From: Azolla caroliniana
Lineage: Eukaryota > Polypodiophyta
DNA: 64,000 bases
NCBI GenBank assembly: GCA_043228905.1
Contig: JBHGNT010000013.1
Coordinates: 744,001-808,000 of the forward strand
Reading direction: 5' to 3'
Shown: in pieces, positions 56,822 through 64,000 of the stretch
Layout: the number at the start of each line of letters is the position of its first letter
How positions within the stretch are numbered: position 1 is the stretch's first letter
Translations under genes and position numbers: made by a program
Notes under the pieces: generated by a model
Told to the model about the DNA's origin: nothing
Seen by the model: the letters and a program-made list of their open reading frames with translations, nothing else
The model's database searches: none

Positions 56822-58447
56822 TAACCAGATGAAATCGAGCCTTCCATGCCACATGCCGCCAAAATGCATATGATTCTTTCCTAAATCATATTTGTGTACG
56901 CACATGACCACAAGCAATGTTCAATTGATTTTGAATCGTAGTTGCAGCTCTTACAAGCATTCTCTTTGCCTCTCTGTTATAGCCATTTACCAACCGGGAG
57001 GGCTTAAATGGGTATAACTTTGTTTCATAGTATTTTTTTCCCAAAAAAGATACTATATTAGTATTAAGAAATGCCCGAAGGCTATACATAAAAGATGTAC
57101 CTTTTGGTAATGAGCCCCTTTCTAATTTAGATTGGTAGCTTAAATAAATACTTTGGTGTAGATAAGAACCACTCCACCTGATTAGAAATCCGTCTATAAA
57201 ATATTCCTTTGTCTCATATGGCATTAAACTCCAATCATTTGAACTCTGCCTCTTGCGTATTACCTTTTATGTCATCCAAAGAACCTCTGAAAGTACTTGA
57301 ATATCATCATTAGAACTTCAATGAATCACTTAAACTTGTATAACATGGTTTATACATGCATACTCTTGCTTTCAAGTAAGCTAATCTAGATCCATGAGCT
57401 TGATCAATGTTGTCAATTGGTTCCATAATAGGAACAATCTTCCACAATCGCTAGTTATAATCATAGTAGGTACACTTTTGAAGCATTATGATAAGACATG
57501 AGGGATGACACATAAACAGTGTGCAAATACAAGCTCAACATCGACACCAATTACACATATATATAGTAGGGTGGCATAAATAGAGATAGCATTGAGGTTT
57601 CAAGCTTCAAGTTCTTGCTATAGAAGTTCTACCAATTTAGTTTAAGATCATGTTCATTAGTAGTCCACCTCTCAAAATAGATTTACAATATTGCAATAAT
57701 TTGCACCATCTTTTTATAATTTGAGTGCGGAATTATGCATGTCAAAAGTTTCCCACAAAACAAAGGCCGCCATGACATCAAATTTGACACTTTTTCCACA
57801 ATATAATGAGTGAAAATGAGAAATTTTTTGCAACTCTTCTTAATTTTATTTTGGGATCACACAAGCTCATAGTTGCCTCTAAAACCCCAGCTTTGCAATG
57901 CTGAAGTTGACATATTTTTCAAAATACATAGAGTGGGCAACCTTAAACCCATTTCTTTTAGATTATTTATAATTGTGGTTTTAGATCATATGCACAACTC
58001 CCTAATAATTGCCTTTACAACATTGAAATTAACACATTTTCTATGGCACATGTGATAAGATGTTGATAAATGGAAAATATGTTATAGTTGATGAATTAGA
58101 TTTGTGATCTTTACCACATCCCTTCAATAATAAAACACTATGCATGTGATAGAATAATTGAATGATGTAAAGATGATTTATCATAGTCTTATCCTAGCAC
58201 TATATTGGCATTGTATTACCTTCTCGGTTTTCTTTGGCAATGTCCACAACTTATGATCATTTACAACTAAGGCAAGTGTTGCATATTCTCTCGAAACATT
58301 TGCACGTGCTATGTGCTAGTAGAGGAGAAAATTGTATTCTTGGTTGTCTTTAGTGTTTTCCAATAAAATTTGTAGCTTGGATTGGTATGCAATGTGCTTC
58401 CATGCCCTATGAACTGATATTGTTTTGAGAGTGAAATTAACTAGAGA
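56822..58447. other. Intergenic DNA, no gene recognised
   Basis: No domain or repeat boundary identified. GTATTAAGAAATGCCCGAAG and GCTATA at 57061-57085 recur at 61167-61195, so an unidentified repeat touches this region. Confidence 0.45.
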
Positions 58448-58690
58448 AAAAGAGAGAGATCAAGGGCAAATATGACCCATGGAACCAATGTGAATATTTT
58501 CAATGTAGTGTGTGGGGGCATTTGTTAGTGACTCAATGTTCAAGAATTCTACTCATGAATGTTGCAATTCAAAGGCAATTGTGTCTAAGCGAGCAACGTG
58601 TAGGGATAGGATTGTGATGAATGATGCAACATTGTAGAGGGGTGTTATACTCAAACGCATGAACTCATTCAAAGCAAAATATTCACTGGA
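58448..58690 (-). mobile_element. LINE 3' fragment of the L2 family
   Basis: The minus strand reads AATTGCAACATTCATGAGTA and TTCTTGAACATTGAGTCACT, matching the end of the L2 coding region, then GGTTCCATGGGTCATATTTG and a (TC)n tail. It is truncated on its 5' side and heavily mutated. Confidence 0.65.
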
Positions 58691-59665
58691 TGACTCTCCT
58701 CAAATGTTTGTGTAGTGTTCCATAACTTTTTTCAAACGCATTCCTTAACAGATAGAGTCTTTCTTTGTACACCAAGATTGTTTGGAGAGGGCCAAACTGA
58801 GGTATACCCTAATGCTGGTGATTCAAGGGATACAAGCATCAAATTGTGCCTACGTTTATCGGTGCTAGTGCTCTTCACTTGGGCAAACTTCATTTAGACA
58901 CTTTTAAGCTCCTTAATAACTAATAACCATGATAAATATATCTTACTTAAATGAGTTAATCTAGACATTCAAACAAAGCTGATCAACTAGAAAATATATG
59001 CTAAGGCACACATACTATAATTATCAATACAATCAACTTCATATAAGGGGTCAACGCATTTAAGAAAAAAGTCTTAAGCCTTGGATACTCAATTGCAAAG
59101 GATTAGACCTTGAGGAGTGAGAGAAAGAGATTAGATGATTAAGCTCTAAAATGAGGATATCAAGTTGAAGTGGAGAAAGGCTAAAAGTGGCCTTTATTGT
59201 ATTTACATTGCCCTCAAACTCACACCTAAATGACTATGAGGTCCTATCTCATTTGTTTTCTATCTCTTGTTGCTTTTTTGTTGTAGCAAACTTTCCACTT
59301 GAGTATTGATGGATATTTGCATGCCATTGCAATAGGGCATAAAAAAAGTGTATGCTAAGTACTTATATCCCCTCAATCTAATGAGTGCACTACTATATGT
59401 ATCGAGTGTGGTGGTTTAAGAGATGGTGAGTGTGAGTGTAAATGGAATCTTTTGGGCAACTAATGATGGGGTTGCACCCATTGGTGATGATTTTAGGACT
59501 AGATGAACACATTCTTGGGTTGCAATGACAAGTGCCTAGGTAATGTAGTGTGACAAGTTCAATTTCAAGCCCACAACCTTCTTAGTTGTTAGGAAATGCG
59601 TTTGGCCCATTAATTGGGATGAAGAAACTTGTTCATGAGGTTACATGTGGCTAGGCATATGTTGT

Positions 59666-59693
59666 CGTGGTGTGTGTGTGTGTGTGTGTGTGT
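59666..59693. repeat. (TG)n microsatellite
   Basis: About 13 GT units. The sequence between 58690 and 59820 is otherwise unassigned, with no gene seen. Confidence 0.9.
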
Positions 59694-59819
59694 TGGAATC
59701 ACTTAATCCCTCTTTCTCACTCCTTAAAGACTAACGCTTTGCAAATACATAAGTGACCAAGTTTTTTGCATTCTAGCTTTAATACTTGGGCCCCTTGTAT
59801 GAAGTTGATTATATTGGTA

Positions 59820-60760
59820 AAGCCATCCCAAATAGTGAAGACGCCTGCTAGGCTTTGCTAAGTGAATTAGAGAAATGTAAATTCGATTGAACTTTGGTTG
59901 AGTTCCGTGGTTACATCATCTTTCTTGATGACATCACCATGGATGCATAAAAAATAGGAACCCTCCTAAATTAAGAGACTCCAAATTGTATGAAAGATAT
60001 TCAATCTTTTTGGGGATTCATTAATTTCTATTGATGATTCATATGTCCATTCTCCACTATTGCCCAATTGCTGATTACTCACTCTTCTGTTAAGTAAAAT
60101 CTTCTTATAATCAACTTGTCTAGTGGATTCCATATGCACAAAAGGCATTTGACACCCTCAAGAAAGCATTCATTATATCTCCTATTCTCATGCATCCTCA
60201 TATGACTAAAGTGTTCATTGTGGAAACTAATGTTTAAACTTTTCTTTATATTTGATTATATCCCAACTCCATGATTGTGCTATTTCACATCCCATTTGTT
60301 CTTCTGTTGGAAGTTCACATATCTAGAGAATCTTGTATATGACAAAGAGTTGGTTACCATCATCTTTGAATTAGAGGAATGGTGGTCCTACCTAGTTGGG
60401 ATTGAAAGTTGGACTCAAGTGCTCACAAATCATAAAAAAATCATCTACTTCACCACAATTCATACTATGAACAATTCAAAAGCCTGTTGGTCCAATTTAT
60501 TAGCTAATTATGACTTCGAAATTTCCTTCTGACAAAGCTCTCAACAAGGGAAAGTGGATGTTCTTTCCTTACATTGAAAATTTGAACTTCGGTGCGGTGA
60601 TGAGACCTATGGCCAACAAACTCATTGCCTTTAAAAACTTGACCAAGTTAGATTGTGTGCAATTTACACTCTAGATGATGAATGATTATTTACAAGAATT
60701 CTTCACGGCAATTATCTTAGTCCAGTTACCTAAAGAAATTAACGAAGATACTATGGGTTC
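59820..60760 (+). pseudogene. Decayed Gypsy RT C-terminus and RNase H
   Basis: Readable segments in order: GYIIFLDDITMDA (expected GYIIS-DGI-MDP), then DIQSFWGFINFY, QKAFDTLKKAFIISPILMHP and KVFIVETN (expected F-VETDAS), NLVYDKELVTIIFELEEW, SWTQVLTNHKKIIYFTTI, ACWSNLLANYDFEISF and KGKVDVLSL. This is the standard order at the RT/RNase H junction of Ty3/gypsy. Stops and frameshifts are frequent. No LTR or other domain is nearby. Confidence 0.75.
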
Positions 60761-60889
60761 AGGAAGGGAGAAATGAATTACGATATCAATCATTAGTTCA
60801 AGTTATTGTGAAGTTACACATGTGTGTATGAATTTTAAGCGGGACCATTGGGGACTTGAACCGGAGAGGATGGGTTAACTCGAGTCTCC

Positions 60890-61560
60890 TAGTTTCAGTG
60901 TTCGAGGATGTCGTCATCCATAATAGTTTTTTTATTTTTTATTTTTTGTGAATGTTGATTTTTACTTGAATTTTTATTTGTCTAATTTTGCATAAACTTC
61001 ATGTTAGTGTTTTTCATGTATGCCAAGTTGAGTGAGTATAGGTATCTATCAACGAGAGAGGTAACTATTTTTTGTTATTATTTTTAAATGATTTATATTT
61101 ATATTTATTTATTTCCCTATTTTATTTTACTACTATTTTTTTTTCCTTGAAAGATTTTCTTCAGTAGTATTAAGAAAAAATGCCCGAAGGCTATAACTTG
61201 AAGTTATGTGCCCAGAGGCTTACAACATTTTATTTTACTACTATTATTATTGTTCTTATTATTATAATTTAATTATTATTATGGTTATTTGATTTGATTA
61301 GATTAGTTATTTATATTTTATTAATTTAATTTAATAATAATAATAATATTTATGATTTCTTTCTTTATTTCTTTTAATATTCTTATTATTGTTTTCTTAT
61401 TATTATTTTATGTCTATTTACTTATTTTATTTTATTGTTATTATTTATTAGTATTATTATTAGTTATTTACTATATATATATATATATATTCTTTAAGTG
61501 TCAGGTGACGTCAATTGATGTCACCCGCAACGGTAGGAGGAGAGGAGTCAAGTGTTCCAC
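60890..61560. repeat. AT-rich low-complexity tract with palindrome
   Basis: 61050-61495 consists of TTATTATT-like runs interrupted by ATGCCCGAAGGCTATAAC. It ends in (TA)n and is followed by the near-perfect palindrome GGTGACGTCAATTGATGTCA-CC (61504-61525) and GGTAGGAGGAGAGGAGTCAA. The end resembles 13519-13560 downstream of the AT-rich tract at 13211. Confidence 0.55.
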
Positions 61561-61569
61561 TCTGACGCT

Positions 61570-64000
61570 CTAGTAGAGCGGTCTAGTAACAACCACATGC
61601 ACTACTCGAATAACTCCTCATAGAGGGAGAATGTGTTATGGATAATGGAATACAACCCCCTTCATTACAGAAAGAATCTTAACATCCAAACAAAAACAAA
61701 TCAAAGCCTTGGCCCCCCCAAAAAGGTTTCATCATCGATAACCTCTTGGAGTCTACTTAGAGAATGTTATTTAGTAGAGTGAATGTTAAGTGAAGAAGCT
61801 ATGGTACATTAATTAAACTTTAACTCTTCATGAATCCCCCTAAAATTGATCACGAATGAGCGCCTATACTTGTGCATAAATGTATGATGAACTCAAATGC
61901 AATACACTTAACAATGCCTCTATCTATAAGCGTTTCAACTAGCACGAGTCCTCGATGTCTCGCTTCGTAACAAGCATATTCTAAGTATGCACATTCTTTG
62001 AAAGATTGTACCCATCCTTGAGCCTATCATGTGACATTGGAAAGTTTGTTTTAACACAAACATGTAGTTGTACAAAGAACACTAAAAATCGAAAACCTTA
62101 AATGTTGAGATTTTAGTTGAGGATCATCTACATCTATAGAAAGCTAAATGGAACAGAGCTTTATGTGCTAAATCACAACTTGAAAGATTTTCCTCTATAA
62201 GTCTAGTACAACTATACTTGGAAATTGAATGTGTAAAATTGATGGTGTGGTGGAAAAATTAATTCTATAATTTTTTTGCATTATGATCCTATCTAGGTTT
62301 ATTTAGACAAACAACATAAATTTCACTTTGACATCATCGTATAAATTGCTAGTTTGATCTTACAAAATAGTTTTACAAACTCATATTCCGCAACACATCG
62401 TACCAAGTCTTCTTTCATAAGAATGGGTTTTGTGGGTTCGCTTTCCATGACCTAATGGTCGAAAATGACAACGTGCTATAATCCAATAAAAGTCATCACA
62501 TAGAATGATCCACATCATGATGTAAGAAAAAAAAAGCTCTTGAAAGAGGAATTTAGTGGTAATCCAGCAAGATGGTTGATGGGGAAAGAGGAAGCATAGT
62601 TGTTGACTTTACAGCCATGAATGTGGAAAGTGGTTCTCTTGAAAAACCAAAGAACGTAGTTGATCACCTTCAAAACCGAAGAAGTATTGAATGACTCATA
62701 ACTATGACCTAAGAGGGTTTGTTTCCAAATAGAGTTATTTTCGTTGTTGCCTATGGATATGGATACCTTGCAATGTGTCTAGGGAATAGATTGTAATTGT
62801 TGGACTGTTTTCTCTATGTTGGAGTACATAGGTTTGTTTCCTCAACCGTTGTCTACATAAGACGGGCTTGGGAAAAAATACTTGTATGATGTAACCGTTA
62901 TGACCTTTCTTTATAACTAATGGAAGGATAATTTGTTTTGAAAAAGAAAAAAAAGGCTCTATTGAGGCATCTAAAAATATGAAACCAAAGAAGTATTGTT
63001 GCCGAAAATTTATGATATCTATAAACAAATATATGGCTATAGATGTATGAGAAATTCAAACTAGTGTGATTGCTTATTTGCAAATTTAATTCCATACACT
63101 TACTCATACTTAAGGCTTCTAATCACATTGCAATCTAGATTGAACACATATTTCCTATTTTTAGTGTTTATCTTAGAAATGAGAGTTTCAAAGTTATTTA
63201 AGAAGGGTTTTCTCCACATAGCATGTGTTCTAACTAAGATTATAGTAGTAACACTTTTTGATACCGAATATGGTCCAAAGATAGTATGTTTTGGGATGCA
63301 TTTAATCCCATGTTGCGATCCTTGCTATATGACCAATTACTTCAACTTCAGTTTGATATGTCTATCCTCGAGAGATGGTCGTAAATAAATGATGAAAATA
63401 ATATAAATTCAACTGGAAACTCGATGAAAAGCAAATGCAATTTAATGATTGTTAAGTATTTTTATGGTGTGTGGTTTTCATAAATATTACCTTTCAATAT
63501 TGTATTTTATCTAGTCCACTTGAATGCAAATTCAAATAGTAGAAATTCAAAACCTATTGTTATTTTAGAAATGGTAGATACAAAATAAAAATCAATTAAA
63601 ACGGAATGTGGATCAACCTAGTCCACAATCGTGTGGATACATGTGCATAACAATCCTAATTGAATCTTTAGAGCTTGTGATGATACAATGGTATATGTGT
63701 TTTTTTTTTTCCCTAAGAGATGAAAGTTAATAGCACTATGTATATTTGAGTATACAAAATACATGGTTTTCAACATTCATAATCTAAATAAACTAGGAAA
63801 GTTGTGATTGTGACTAGAATGAAGTGTTTGAATGCAGATGCAACAATCTTGTCTGTAACACAAGATTTTGGACCAATGGCTCTATGCAATGAGGGTTTGA
63901 TGTTGGGTCTTAAAGTGGCTAGATGTCATATCAAAGCAATCCTTATCAACTTCTACAAGGAATTTCCATTTACTGTCCACAATGTCTAATTTGATGGCTA
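61570..64000. other. Intergenic DNA, no gene recognised
   Basis: No recognisable protein, RNA gene or retroelement boundary. Short A/T homopolymers only (for example T13 near 63700). Confidence 0.5.

Noticed and set aside
56886-57224. 112-codon minus-strand frame starting MPYETKEYFIDGFL
   Set aside because: It looks weakly protein-like, but I could not assign it to any organellar or nuclear gene. Part of it lies in a motif repeated at 61167, and there is no splice or promoter support.

Overview
This is nuclear DNA from a flowering plant with a large, repeat-rich genome. The evidence is a multi-exon RKD-type transcription factor gene, plant Copia and Gypsy (chromovirus) LTR retrotransposons primed by initiator tRNA-Met, LINEs with tRNA-like modules nearby, and long microsatellites. 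Nothing bacterial, viral or organellar was recognised. The species cannot be named from the sequence.

Layout. 1-4358: LTR remnants, including a complete solo LTR (2689-3355), and the 3' ends of a Copia family with a 441-bp tandem duplication. 4791-10346: a complete, young Tork/Tnt1-like Copia element with near-identical LTRs, a GGAAG target duplication and only two in-frame stops; it sits inside a dead Gypsy integrase (resuming at 10347). 11935-13066: a second complete solo LTR of the 2689 family. 14199-18175: a second young Copia element, reversed and lacking most of its RT and all of its RNase H. 18176-23300: no recognisable gene. 23356-27431, minus strand: the only convincing host gene, a five-exon RKD5-like RWP-RK protein of 560 residues. 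Its upstream side (27.5-29.6 kb) is a dense series of simple repeats. 29.6-37.4 kb: intergenic.

37466-56821 reads best as one old minus-strand chromovirus ('O': 3' LTR, integrase plus chromodomain, part of RT, protease, gag, 5' LTR) filled with later insertions. A gag-only plus-strand LTR element ('F', 48629-55543) lies at its gag/protease junction. F's 5' LTR holds a LINE ('L1'), which itself holds an opposite-strand LINE ('L2') flanked by ACTAAT. A second chromovirus ('Gypsy III', LTR 47302-47753, coding 47275-43402) lies in O's RT, and Copia fragments occupy 38771-43401. From 56822 on there is a LINE fragment, a decayed Gypsy RT/RNase H (59820-60760) and AT-rich intergenic DNA.

Most notable: (i) the Gypsy III LTR carries an array of heat-shock-element-like TTCnnGAA/GAAnnTTC modules directly upstream of its TATA box; (ii) three unrelated LTR families (O, Gypsy III, F) each carry a tRNA-like A-box/B-box module upstream of the TATA box, antisense to LTR transcription in every case; (iii) element F encodes a gag but no pol, followed by a degenerate five-fold repeat of unknown function. 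Apart from the RKD gene, every coding feature is a retroelement or its remnant.
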